Origin: Lachnospiraceae bacterium
Lineage (GTDB): Bacteria; Bacillota; Clostridia; Lachnospirales; Lachnospiraceae
DNA length: 64,000 nucleotides
Direction: 5' to 3'
NCBI GenBank assembly: GCA_022790855.1
Contig: JAAVYA010000006.1
Location: 62,001 to 126,000 of the forward strand
Below the pieces are notes generated by a model. That model was given only the letters and a program-made list of their open reading frames with translations, made no database searches and was not told the origin of the DNA. A program made the translations under genes and the position numbers. Each line of letters begins with the position of its first letter. Position 1 is the stretch's first letter. This document shows, piece by piece, positions 9,416 through 17,689 of this stretch.

Positions 9416-12320
9416 AGCATTGAAAGACATAGCTAAAAAAATCATAAGTTCCAGATTGTTTGTGTTTTCTCTGGTGATGATTCTGCTGTTTGGCGTACTG
9501 CTGCAGCGTGTTTTTTTCCTGCAGATCGTAAACGGCAAGGAATATGAAGACAAATATTCCCTGACGATCGAAAAAGAACGTACCATCAGCGGTACGCGGG
9601 GGAATATTTTCGACCGGAACGGCAAGCTTTTGGCGTACAATGAACTTTCTTATACGGTAACCATCGAAGACAGCGGCGTTTATGAAAATAACGATTCCAA
9701 AAACAGCAAATTAAACGCCCAATTGTACGATGTCATTCATATGATTGAAGATAATGGAGATACGTTGTCCAACGATTTTTCCATTCAGATGGATGAAAGA
9801 GGGGAATTGGAATTTAATATTTCTGATTCCGCCCTGCAGCGGTTCCGTGCGGACGTTTACGGCTATTCCAAGACAGAAGATTTGAAAAAAAACAAGAACA
9901 AACTGGGATATTCTGAGGAAGAGGCAACTCCCCGGCAGATTTTTGATTATCTGCGCTCTGATAAAAAATTCGGAATCCGCATTGAAGGAGTAGATACCCC
10001 TACGGAAAAGGACAAAAAATACGGCCATAAGTTTTTCAGCATGGAAGACGCCTATAAGATTCTTGTCATCCGGTATTTTATGAACCAAAATAATTACCAG
10101 AAATATATTCTGGTTACCATTGCCCAGGGCGTATCGGAAGAGACGGTAGCTACGATCAAAGAAAATTCCGACCGTCTGGAGGGCGTCGACGTTACGGAAG
10201 ATACTATCCGCAAATACGTGGACAGCGAATATTTTTCCCATATTATCGGATACACCGGTAAGATTTCCCAGGAGGAATACGACGAACTGGTGAAGGAAAA
10301 TGATTCTTATACCTTAACGGATATCGTAGGAAAATCCGGCATTGAGAAAGAGATGGAATCCGTACTCCAGGGTTCGAAAGGATATGAGAAATTCTACGTT
10401 GACAATGTGGGGCGGGTGGTAGAGATCAAGGATCTGATACAAGCCGCTTCGGGGCAGGACGTTTACCTGTCCATTGACAGCGATCTTCAGATTGCCGTTT
10501 ACCACCTTCTGGAACAACAGATCGCAGGTATCGTATATGCGAAGATCGAAAATATCAAGGAATACAATGCGGACAGTAATTCCAGCGCCGCAGATATTGT
10601 AATCCCCATTGACGACGTTTATTTTGCCCTGATCAATAACAATATTATAGATATCGCTTCTTTTTCCGATGAAGACGCAAGCTCCGTAGAACAGGCCGTG
10701 TACCAGGCATTCCTGAATAAGCAGGCTTCCGTGCTGGCCCAGGTGAATGAACAGTTATCCTCACCCACTCCTGCAAACTATGAGGATCTTTCCGATGAAA
10801 TGCAGGCATATATGAGCCATATTTTAAATATGCTCACGGAGCAGAAGATTGTCAATACGTCAGCCATCGATACGGACAGCGAGGTATATCAGAATTGGAA
10901 AAATGATAAGCTCAGCCTGGCAGAATATCTCCGTTACGGGATCTCCAATGAATGGATCGATATCACCGGGTTTGAGACAGATTCCAAATATTCCGATACA
11001 ATGGAATTATATGACTCCCTGCTTCAATATATTCAGGAACAGTTGAAAACAGACAAATCTTTCAGTAAGAAATTATACAAATACATGATTCGGGATAATA
11101 TGGTAGACGGCGTCCAGATCTGCCTGATTTTATTTGAACAGGGCATATTGCCGGAAGACGGGGAAAAATATGCCGGTTTGAGCAACGGCAGTATCAACGG
11201 CTTTGATTTTATGAGAGAAAAAATTAAAAACCTGGAAATTACGCCTGCTCAGCTGGCCCTAGATCCCTGTACCGGTTCCAGCGTTATCATCCAGCCCCAG
11301 ACAGGAGAAGTCTTAGCCTGTGTATCTTATCCGGGATATGACACCAACCGCCTTGCCAACAATATGGATAACGAGTACTTCAACAAACTGCGGGACGATT
11401 TGACGTCGCCCATGTACAGCAACGCCACACAGCAGCGGACGGCGCCCGGATCTACCTTTAAGCCTGTGACGGCTGCGGCCGCGCTGACGGAAGGGATCAT
11501 TGGCACCACAGACCAGATTGAAGACAAAGGTAAGTTTGAACTGGTACAGGACGGCCCGAAATGCTGGATTTATCCCAACAGTACCCATGGAAATGTAAAC
11601 GTATCCGAAGCAATCCGGGATTCTTGTAATTATTTCTTTTACACCCTGGGCTATAATATGAGTTTAAATGGCGAGACATATCAAGAGTCCAAAGGTATTG
11701 CGGCCTTGGAAAAATATGCCAAAATGTTCGGTCTGGGAGACAAGACCGGTATTGAGGTTCCGGAGAGTGAACCGCAGGTTTCCGATGTGCTCCCGATTCC
11801 GTCTGCGATTGGGCAGGGGACGCATAACTTCACCACCACCCAGTTGGCCCGTTATACGGCGGCGATTGCCAGCAGCGGAAAGGTCTATCAGCTTACGCTG
11901 TTGGATAAAGTAACAGATTCTCAGGGAAATCTTGTAACAGATTATAAGCCCGAGGTTATTAGCGATATGGAAGAAATCAATCCCTTTACCTGGGACGCCA
12001 TCCATCAGGGAATGCGGATGATGGTGGAAGATAACCGAACCTTTGAGGGATTTTCTGAGACGATTGCAGTTGCCGGAAAGACAGGTACGGCGCAGCAGAT
12101 TACCACAAGGCCTAACCATGCGTTGTTTATTGGGTATGCGCCTTACGATAATCCGGAAATTGCCATCGCCACGCGAATTGCCTATGGCTATACGTCTGCG
12201 AACGCCGTGGAAGTATCAAGGGATATCCTGGAATATTATTTCCATTTGACTGACGAAAAGGACTTGATTAACGGGCAGGCACAGGATGTTGGAAACAGCG
12301 CAAACAGCGTTACAGACTAA
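9408..12320 (+). CDS. mrdA: penicillin-binding protein 2 (class B transpeptidase), long form
   Basis: Class B PBP that cross-links side-wall peptidoglycan together with RodA. A transmembrane anchor (about residues 14-34) is followed by the dimerisation domain ('TISGTRGNIFDRNGKLLAYN') and the transpeptidase domain. Active-site motifs are complete: SxxK 'GSTFK' (~681), SxN 'SCN' (~738) and 'KTGTAQ' (~889). At about 970 aa it exceeds B. subtilis PbpA (~716) because about 230 acidic residues (~385-615) are inserted between 'SIDSDLQIAVYHLLEQQ' and 'SSVIIQPQTGEVLA'. The track start (GTG 9396) lies within the AAGGAG site, so TTG 9408, eleven bases after that site, is preferred; it overlaps mreD by 8 bases. 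Confidence 0.95.
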   Translation: MFEALKDIAKKIISSRLFVFSLVMILLFGVLLQRVFFLQIVNGKEYEDKYSLTIEKERTISGTRGNIFDRNGKLLAYNELSYTVTIEDSGVYENNDSKNSKLNAQLYDVIHMIEDNGDTLSNDFSIQMDERGELEFNISDSALQRFRADVYGYSKTEDLKKNKNKLGYSEEEATPRQIFDYLRSDKKFGIRIEGVDTPTEKDKKYGHKFFSMEDAYKILVIRYFMNQNNYQKYILVTIAQGVSEETVATIKENSDRLEGVDVTEDTIRKYVDSEYFSHIIGYTGKISQEEYDELVKENDSYTLTDIVGKSGIEKEMESVLQGSKGYEKFYVDNVGRVVEIKDLIQAASGQDVYLSIDSDLQIAVYHLLEQQIAGIVYAKIENIKEYNADSNSSAADIVIPIDDVYFALINNNIIDIASFSDEDASSVEQAVYQAFLNKQASVLAQVNEQLSSPTPANYEDLSDEMQAYMSHILNMLTEQKIVNTSAIDTDSEVYQNWKNDKLSLAEYLRYGISNEWIDITGFETDSKYSDTMELYDSLLQYIQEQLKTDKSFSKKLYKYMIRDNMVDGVQICLILFEQGILPEDGEKYAGLSNGSINGFDFMREKIKNLEITPAQLALDPCTGSSVIIQPQTGEVLACVSYPGYDTNRLANNMDNEYFNKLRDDLTSPMYSNATQQRTAPGSTFKPVTAAAALTEGIIGTTDQIEDKGKFELVQDGPKCWIYPNSTHGNVNVSEAIRDSCNYFFYTLGYNMSLNGETYQESKGIAALEKYAKMFGLGDKTGIEVPESEPQVSDVLPIPSAIGQGTHNFTTTQLARYTAAIASSGKVYQLTLLDKVTDSQGNLVTDYKPEVISDMEEINPFTWDAIHQGMRMMVEDNRTFEGFSETIAVAGKTGTAQQITTRPNHALFIGYAPYDNPEIAIATRIAYGYTSANAVEVSRDILEYYFHLTDEKDLINGQAQDVGNSANSVTD

Positions 12321-12337
12321 TGCCCAGGAGGGAAAAC

Positions 12338-13024
12338 ATGTCACAGACAGTTGTTTTGAAAAGTAATAAATACGGAATCAATCTGATTCTGGATCATTCC
12401 ATTGATTTTGATCAGCTTTTAAAGGATATTGCCGCAAAATTTGAAGAGGCTGCAAGCTTTTTTAAGGGGGCTAAAATGGCCTTATCCTTTGAAGGGCGAA
12501 CGCTTACCCAAGAAGAAGAGCTTCGGATTGTAGATACCATTACCAGCCACAGCCAGCTTGCTATCGTCTGCATTGTAGACAATGACAAGCTGCGGGAACA
12601 GATGATCCGGGAAGCCATAGAGCAGCAGGAAGAAGAGGACGCCGTAAAGACGGGCCAGTTCTACAAAGGGACGCTCCGTTCCGGACAGATTTTGGAATGT
12701 GAAGCCAGTATTATCATTCTGGGGGATGTAAATCCTGGCGCAAAGGTTGTCTGCAGGGGGAACATTGTGGTTCTTGGTTCTCTGAAAGGCAATGCATATG
12801 CGGGCGCCGGAGGCAATGAAACAGCATTTGTCGCCGCGCTGGAGATGGATCCGGTGCAGATTAAGATCGGAGACGTCATTGGGCGCAGCGCGGACAAAGC
12901 ATTTTGGGTAGGTCGTAAAAAAAAGAAAAAGGCAGAACCTGTGATAGACCCTCAGGTAGCAGTTGTCAAAGACGGTAATATCTATATCGAACCGATCACC
13001 AGAGGCCTTTTAAATAATTTATGA
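12338..13024 (+). CDS. minC: septum site-determining protein MinC
   Basis: FtsZ polymerisation inhibitor that keeps septa away from the poles; delivered to the membrane by MinD. The 228-aa protein has a variable N-terminal FtsZ-inhibiting domain ('VVLKSNKYGINLILD...') and a conserved C-terminal beta-helix MinD-binding domain ('GTLRSGQILECEASIIILGDVNPGAKV', 'GNIVVLGSLKGNAYAG'). ATG 12338 is chosen over the track start because CAGGAGG lies 6 bases upstream. Its stop overlaps the leader codons of the minD ORF; the true minD start is 26 bases further on. Confidence 0.96.
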   Translation: MSQTVVLKSNKYGINLILDHSIDFDQLLKDIAAKFEEAASFFKGAKMALSFEGRTLTQEEELRIVDTITSHSQLAIVCIVDNDKLREQMIREAIEQQEEEDAVKTGQFYKGTLRSGQILECEASIIILGDVNPGAKVVCRGNIVVLGSLKGNAYAGAGGNETAFVAALEMDPVQIKIGDVIGRSADKAFWVGRKKKKKAEPVIDPQVAVVKDGNIYIEPITRGLLNNL

Positions 13025-13050
13025 AGAATGTTTCAGGAGGAGATAAGAGT

Positions 13051-13845
13051 ATGAGCGAAGTAATAGTAATAACATCTGGAAAAGGCGGTGTGGGAAAAAC
13101 CACCACGACTGCCAATGTAGGGACGGGGCTTGCCCAGATGGACAAAAAGGTGGTATTAATCGATACCGATATCGGGCTTCGGAACCTGGATGTTGTTATG
13201 GGGTTGGAGAACCGCATCGTCTATAATCTGGTAGACGTCGTAGAAGGGAACTGCCGGATGAAACAAGCCCTGATTAAAGATAAACGGTATCCAAACCTGT
13301 ATTTACTGCCTTCTGCACAGACCAGGGACAAATCAGCCGTGACGCCGGAGCAGATGATGAAGCTGACGGAAGAGCTGCGGGAAGAATTCGATTACATCTT
13401 GTTAGACTGCCCTGCCGGCATAGAACAAGGATTTAAAAATGCCATTGCCGGCGCTGACAGGGCTCTTGTGATCACAACCCCGGAGGTATCTGCCATTCGG
13501 GATGCCGACCGTATCATCGGACTGCTGGAAGCCAATGAAATCAAGCAGATCCATTTGATCGTCAACCGCCTGCGGATGGATATGGTGAGCCGCGGGGATA
13601 TGATGTCCATAGATGATGTAACGGATATACTGGCCATCAAGCTGATTGGTGCAGTTCCGGATGACGAGCAGATCGTCATATCTACCAACCAAGGAGAACC
13701 GTTAGCTGGAAGAACCGATACTTTGGCAGGACAGGCTTATATGAATATCTGCCGGAGGGTTACCGGGGAAGAAGTACCATTGCTGGATCTGGCTGCAAAA
13801 AGCAGCGTCTGGTCCAAAATCGTAAACTTATTTAAAAAAAATTAG
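13051..13845 (+). CDS. minD: septum site-determining ATPase MinD
   Basis: Membrane-cycling ATPase that recruits MinC and is displaced by MinE. The 264-aa protein carries the deviant Walker A 'SGKGGVGKTTTTANVG' near the N-terminus, Walker A' 'VVLIDTDIGLRNLDVVMGLE', Walker B 'YILLDCPAGI' and a C-terminal amphipathic membrane-targeting helix ('SSVWSKIVNLFKKN'). ATG 13051 follows CAGGAGG; the track start at 13021 would add ten non-conserved residues and overlap minC. minE follows after 12 bases, so the organism has the complete oscillating MinCDE system. Confidence 0.98.
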   Translation: MSEVIVITSGKGGVGKTTTTANVGTGLAQMDKKVVLIDTDIGLRNLDVVMGLENRIVYNLVDVVEGNCRMKQALIKDKRYPNLYLLPSAQTRDKSAVTPEQMMKLTEELREEFDYILLDCPAGIEQGFKNAIAGADRALVITTPEVSAIRDADRIIGLLEANEIKQIHLIVNRLRMDMVSRGDMMSIDDVTDILAIKLIGAVPDDEQIVISTNQGEPLAGRTDTLAGQAYMNICRRVTGEEVPLLDLAAKSSVWSKIVNLFKKN

Positions 13846-13857
13846 GAGGAAATCGCT

Positions 13858-14163
13858 GTGGGATTAATGGACTTTTTTAAGAAGAAGAATTCCGGTGATA
13901 TCGCTAAGGACCGTTTGAAATTATTGCTGATTTCCGACCGCGCGAATTGTTCACCGGATGTAATGGAGATGATCAAGAATGATATCATCCAGGTTATTTC
14001 AAAATACATGGAAATAGATGCGGAAGGATTGGATATCCAGATTACTCAGACGGAGTCCGAAGGAAATAACGGCACGGTGCCCGCTTTATATGCCAATATC
14101 CCCATCAAAGACATGCGGCATAAAACCAGCCCTGCTGGGAAAGCCGGCTCTGCCGGAATATAG
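13858..14163 (+). CDS. minE: cell division topological specificity factor MinE
   Basis: Stimulates MinD ATPase and drives the Min gradient. At 101 aa it is slightly longer than the usual 85-95. The N-terminal amphipathic membrane-targeting sequence ('MGLMDFFKKKNSG'), the anti-MinCD segment ('AKDRLKLLLISDRAN') and the C-terminal topology domain ('DIIQVISKYMEIDAEGLDIQIT') are in the expected order. It starts with GTG at 13858 after TAGGAGG. The last ~20 residues ('DMRHKTSPAGKAGSAGI') form a low-complexity tail outside the family domain. Confidence 0.96.
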   Translation: MGLMDFFKKKNSGDIAKDRLKLLLISDRANCSPDVMEMIKNDIIQVISKYMEIDAEGLDIQITQTESEGNNGTVPALYANIPIKDMRHKTSPAGKAGSAGI

Positions 14164-14174
14164 GAATTGGAACC

Positions 14175-15305
14175 ATGTTTAAAGCGTATCATTTCAAACG
14201 CATCCCGGTGCGCCTTCTGTTTTTTGTGATCGCACTGACCGTTCTTGGCGTTGCAGTGGTGGGAAGCGCAAGGGAATCCGTTCAAAATAAGCAGATTATG
14301 GGGATGGGGCTTGGCATTTTCGTTATGATGATCGTTGCCCTTTTTGATTATTCCTTTATTTTAAAATTCAGTTGGCTGATTTATTTCGGAAATATCGGGA
14401 TGCTGTTATTAGTAAAGCTTACCTCTCTGGGAGATTCTGCCCTGGGAGCCCAGCGTTGGATCGATATCGGCGGATTCCGGTTCCAGCCCTCCGAAGTATC
14501 TAAAATATGCATCATCCTGTTTTTTGCATGGTTTTTTGGGAAAGTCCATGAAAAGCTGAATACCTTTTTGATGATCATGCTTTCCGGAATCCTGATTTTT
14601 ATCCCATGGGTACTGATTTTAAAGCAGCCGGATCTGTCTACCAGTATTGTTACGGCGCTGATCTTTCTGGCTATGCTGTTTTTAGCAGGCCTGAGTTATA
14701 AGATCATTTTAGGGGTATTGGCAGTAGCCGTTCCGGCAGGAGCTGTTTTTATTGCCCTGATTTTACAGCCAAACCAAAAAATTTTGAGAGGGTATCAGTA
14801 TACGCGGGTCATGGCCTGGCTGCAGCCGGAGAAATATGCCCAGGATGCGTATCAGCAGCAAAATTCTATTATGGCCATTGGATCCGGCAGGCTTTGGGGA
14901 AAAGGACTGAACAATGACGCTGTCTTTTCTGTAAAAAACGGAAATTTCATACCGGAGCCTCAGACAGATTTTATTTTTGCTGTTGCGGGAGAGGAAATGG
15001 GCTTTGTAGGCGCTGCCACGATTTTGATTTTGCTGTTATTGATCGTACTGGAATGTATTCTAGTAGGGAGAAGGGCAAAAGATCTCCAGGGAAGGCTGAT
15101 CTGCGGCGGTGTTGCGGCTTTTGTGGGATTCCAGGCTTTTATCAATATCTGCGTTGTTACCGGTATGATGCCAAATACCGGGCTTACGCTTCCGTTTGTC
15201 AGCTACGGCCTGACTTCGTTAGTCAGTCTTTATATTGCAATTGGATTGGTTATAAACGTTGCTATTCAACCGACTATACACAGAATGGGGGATGATTTTC
15301 TATGA
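14175..15305 (+). CDS. rodA: SEDS-family peptidoglycan glycosyltransferase RodA
   Basis: Polymerises glycan strands during elongation as partner of the class B PBP encoded upstream. The 376-aa protein has about ten membrane helices. SEDS signatures are present: 'GDSALGAQRWIDIGGFRFQPSEVSKI', 'LKQPDLSTSIVTALIF' with the aspartate expected to be catalytic, 'GSGRLWGKGLNND', and 'FIPEPQTDFIFAVAGEEMGFVG'. It could be an FtsW paralogue by sequence, but the mreBCD-PBP2-min neighbourhood supports RodA. The stop overlaps the mgsA start by 4 bases (ATGA). Confidence 0.94.
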   Translation: MFKAYHFKRIPVRLLFFVIALTVLGVAVVGSARESVQNKQIMGMGLGIFVMMIVALFDYSFILKFSWLIYFGNIGMLLLVKLTSLGDSALGAQRWIDIGGFRFQPSEVSKICIILFFAWFFGKVHEKLNTFLMIMLSGILIFIPWVLILKQPDLSTSIVTALIFLAMLFLAGLSYKIILGVLAVAVPAGAVFIALILQPNQKILRGYQYTRVMAWLQPEKYAQDAYQQQNSIMAIGSGRLWGKGLNNDAVFSVKNGNFIPEPQTDFIFAVAGEEMGFVGAATILILLLLIVLECILVGRRAKDLQGRLICGGVAAFVGFQAFINICVVTGMMPNTGLTLPFVSYGLTSLVSLYIAIGLVINVAIQPTIHRMGDDFL

Positions 15306-15697
15306 ACGTAGGATTAATCGCACATGACTCAAAGAAAAAACTGATGCAGAATTTCTGCATCGCATATCGGGGGATTCTCTCCAAGCATAGTCTCTATGCA
15401 ACTGGCACTACAGGAAGATTGATCGAAGAAGTTGCCAATTTGTCCATCCATAAGTATCTGGCCGGACATCTGGGCGGAGCACAGCAGTTGGGAGCGCAGA
15501 TAGAGCATAATCAAATGGATATGGTGATTTTCCTGCGGGATCCCTTAACGCCTAAATCCCATGAACCGGATGTAAACAGAGTTGTGCGATTATGTGATAC
15601 CTACAATATCCCGTTGGCTACCAATCTTGCAACGGCAGAATTGTTGATCAGAGCCTTAGACAGAGGAGATTTAGAGTGGCGTGAAATGTATCGTTAA
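15302..15697 (+). CDS. mgsA: methylglyoxal synthase family protein with altered catalytic Asp
   Basis: MgsA converts dihydroxyacetone phosphate to methylglyoxal plus phosphate. The 131-aa length fits and the fold motifs align without gaps to E. coli MgsA: 'LYATGTTG', 'VIFLRDPL' (Asp91), 'SHEPDVN' (His98, Asp101) and 'NIPLATNLATAELLI'. However, the catalytic-base position (E. coli Asp71 in 'GGDQQ') is Ala here ('LGGAQQLGAQ'; codon GCA). Membership of the family is therefore clear, activity is not. It overlaps rodA by 4 bases and the following carboxypeptidase gene by 17 bases. Confidence 0.88.
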   Translation: MNVGLIAHDSKKKLMQNFCIAYRGILSKHSLYATGTTGRLIEEVANLSIHKYLAGHLGGAQQLGAQIEHNQMDMVIFLRDPLTPKSHEPDVNRVVRLCDTYNIPLATNLATAELLIRALDRGDLEWREMYR

Positions 15698-16694
15698 GAA
15701 AAGCCTTGGGGCGATTCTGGCTCTTACGCTTGCAGTCGGCGCAGCCGGGTGCGGAGAAAACATAGAGCTGGAAGAATCATATGATTTATATCAGACAACC
15801 AAACAATTTGATATTCAGGTTGAAAAAAAAGAGAACGATGATGCAAAAAAGGAAGAGAAAGAACCGGTCTCTTTTTTCGGGGAGCAGCTTTGCGTTGGAG
15901 GCAATGAGAATACCACGGATGAAGGGGTGACACAAACCCTTTCTTATGCGGCAGGACTATTTGATCTGTCTGGTCATGAAATTCCTTATGCCAGAAATAT
16001 CCATGAACGGGTGTATCCTGCCAGTACCACGAAAATACTTACCGCTTATGTAGCCTTAAAATACGGGGATTTAAACGCCACAGCAACGGTAAGTGAAAAT
16101 GCGCTGATCCTGGAAGAAGGTTCTACCGTAAGCGGTCTTTCCCCAGGGGACCAGATCACTTTAGAACAGCTTTTATATGGATTAATTCTTTGCAGCGGCA
16201 ACGATGCGGCCAATGTAATTGCGGAAATGATTTCCGGCAATACGGAAGAATTTGCCAAACTGATGAACCAGGAAGCACGTGCCCTGGGAGCGACAAATTC
16301 CAATTTTACCAATGCCCATGGACTGCCGGATGAACAGCATTATACCAGCGTATACGATCTCTACCTTATTTTTCAGGCTGCTCTGAAAGAAGAGAACTTC
16401 CGCAAACTCATCGAAACGAAAGAGTATACGGCGGAATTCACCAATAGCCAGGGAGAGACTGTTACAAGGCAATGGGAGACTACTAATCTCTACCTGAAAG
16501 GAGAAAAAGAGATTCCCGAGGGAATCCATGTGGTGGGCGGAAAGACCGGAACTACCAACGATGCCGGCAACTGTCTGGTATTATACAGCGAAAACACAAG
16601 CTCCAAGCCCTATATTTCAATTGTAATGAAGGCGAATAGCAAGGATGAGTTGTATCAGCAGATGACGGAGTTGTTGAAAAAAATTTGGAATTAA
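15681..16694 (+). CDS. D-alanyl-D-alanine carboxypeptidase (DacF/PBP5-like), putative lipoprotein
   Basis: Serine D,D-carboxypeptidase of peptidase family S11 that trims the terminal D-Ala of peptidoglycan stem peptides. All three motifs are present: 'ASTTKILTAY' (SxxK), 'LCSGNDAANV' (SxN variant SGN) and 'GGKTGTTNDAG' (KTG). The N-terminus 'ILALTLAVGAAGCG' ends in a lipobox-like AAGC, so it may be anchored as a lipoprotein rather than by the C-terminal amphipathic helix of PBP5. GTG 15681 is the start, inside the end of mgsA; AGAGGAG lies upstream. At 337 aa it is shorter than DacF (~390), apparently lacking the full C-terminal PBP5_C domain. Confidence 0.9.
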   Translation: MKCIVKKSLGAILALTLAVGAAGCGENIELEESYDLYQTTKQFDIQVEKKENDDAKKEEKEPVSFFGEQLCVGGNENTTDEGVTQTLSYAAGLFDLSGHEIPYARNIHERVYPASTTKILTAYVALKYGDLNATATVSENALILEEGSTVSGLSPGDQITLEQLLYGLILCSGNDAANVIAEMISGNTEEFAKLMNQEARALGATNSNFTNAHGLPDEQHYTSVYDLYLIFQAALKEENFRKLIETKEYTAEFTNSQGETVTRQWETTNLYLKGEKEIPEGIHVVGGKTGTTNDAGNCLVLYSENTSSKPYISIVMKANSKDELYQQMTELLKKIWN

Positions 16695-16697
16695 TCA

Positions 16698-16726
16698 TTG
16701 AATTTTCTGTAAATATGTTCTATAAT
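16698..16726 (+). promoter_or_regulatory. sigma-A-type promoter for the 139-aa P-loop gene
   Basis: TTGAAT (16698-16703), a 17-base spacer and a perfect TATAAT (16721-16726) lie between the carboxypeptidase stop and the next gene, with the expected start of transcription near 16733 and an untranslated leader of about 70 bases. This separates the gene at 16802 from the mre-min operon. Confidence 0.75.
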
Positions 16727-16801
16727 ATGGCTATGAAAAGAAGCGAATTTGTTCAAATTTTACGATATTGAATAAGCGCCAAAAACTAGGAGGAGATTGC
16801 T

Positions 16802-17221
16802 ATGATACAGATAATTGCAGGAGAAAAGGGAAAAGGAAAGACAAAGCATTTATTGGAGAAGGTGAACGAGGCCGTTAAGACAGCAAACGGAAGCATCGTA
16901 TATTTAGATAAGAGCTCCAAGCATATGTATGAGCTCAGTAATAAGGTACGCTTAATCAATGTATCGGATTTTCCGATTTCAAATTGTGATGAATTTTTGG
17001 GATTTTTAAGTGGTATCATTTCCCAGGATCATGACCTGGAAGAGATGTATTTAGACAGTTTTCTGACAATTTCATCTGTAAAAGATGAGGAACTTGGCCA
17101 TGCCATTGAACGGCTGGACGTGATCAGCAGCACATTTCATGTAAACTTTATCTTAAGCGTTTCCAAAAATGAAGCCGATCTACCGGAATGTGCAAAGGCA
17201 AAGATTAATATTTCTCTGTAA
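16802..17221 (+). CDS. small P-loop NTP-binding protein, function unknown
   Basis: A 139-aa cytosolic protein whose first residues 'IIAGEKGKGKTKHLL' form a Walker A motif (GxxxxGKT), so nucleotide binding is likely. The rest ('SIVYLDKSSKHMYELSNKVRLINVSDFPI', 'FILSVSKNEADLPECAK') has the alternating strand/helix look of a minimal RecA-like fold but no obvious Walker B DE pair. Such proteins are sometimes annotated as PilT-like ('twitching motility'), without support here: there is no pilus gene nearby. It has its own promoter, an AGGAGG site 9 bases before ATG, and a terminator downstream, so it is a single-gene unit. Confidence 0.8.
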   Translation: MIQIIAGEKGKGKTKHLLEKVNEAVKTANGSIVYLDKSSKHMYELSNKVRLINVSDFPISNCDEFLGFLSGIISQDHDLEEMYLDSFLTISSVKDEELGHAIERLDVISSTFHVNFILSVSKNEADLPECAKAKINISL

Positions 17222-17299
17222 TGAGAGATGGACAAACAAAGAACATAATGCAGGATTACATAAAAGGATGATTGGCAAGATGCCAAAAGGCATTGGGAG

Positions 17300-17335
17300 A
17301 AGCTGTTGGAAAGAGAATGATTCTGACAGCTTTTT
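17300..17335 (+). terminator. probable terminator of the P-loop gene
   Basis: AAGCTGT (17300-17306) pairs with ACAGCTT (17326-17332), and an inner GAA/TTC pairing extends the stem. The distal arm runs straight into TTTTT, as in a Rho-independent terminator about 80 bases after the stop codon. Confidence 0.55.
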
Positions 17336-17369
17336 CCTGTCATAAAAACATATTTCTTATGACAGGAAA
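17333..17369. repeat. 13-base perfect inverted repeat
   Basis: TTTCCTGTCATAA (17333-17345) and TTATGACAGGAAA (17357-17369) are perfectly complementary around an 11-base loop. The repeat lies between two convergent genes (P-loop protein on plus, DUF378 protein on minus) and is 28 bases past the DUF378 stop. It may terminate the minus-strand transcript, but neither side has a clean T-run on that strand. Confidence 0.5.
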
Positions 17370-17397
17370 TGTCTGTCTTTTGGAAGAAATACTGTTT

Positions 17398-17610
17398 TTA
17401 TGCCTGTTCCATAGAACGGATCCGACCAAACGCGCTGATCAAATACAGGCCGCCGATCCCTACAAGGGCGTAAATAATCCTACTGAGCCAGGACATTTCG
17501 CCGAACAAAAAGGCAACCAGGTCAAATCGGAAGAAACCAATCAGGCCCCAGTTGACTGCGCCAATAATCACAAGTGCCAATAGTGTATAGTCAAGTCCTT
17601 TTGTGTTCAT
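17398..17610 (-). CDS. DUF378 family small membrane protein
   Basis: A 70-aa protein with two hydrophobic helices and the family pattern 'LDYTLLALVIIGAVNWGLIGFF' followed by 'RIIYALVGIGGLYLI' (as in B. subtilis YuzA). Function unknown. The track opens at 17616, but that Met is only one base from the AAAGGAGG site; the third residue (ATG 17610) sits 7 bases from it and is the better start. It is the only minus-strand gene in the first 24.4 kb. Confidence 0.85.
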   Translation of the reverse strand: MNTKGLDYTLLALVIIGAVNWGLIGFFRFDLVAFLFGEMSWLSRIIYALVGIGGLYLISAFGRIRSMEQA

Positions 17611-17689
17611 GATCATACCTCCTTTGTAATTATAGTATTTCAGGAATTACTTTTTTCATGTTGGGAAAAGATGGAAGGAAAGAAAATTT

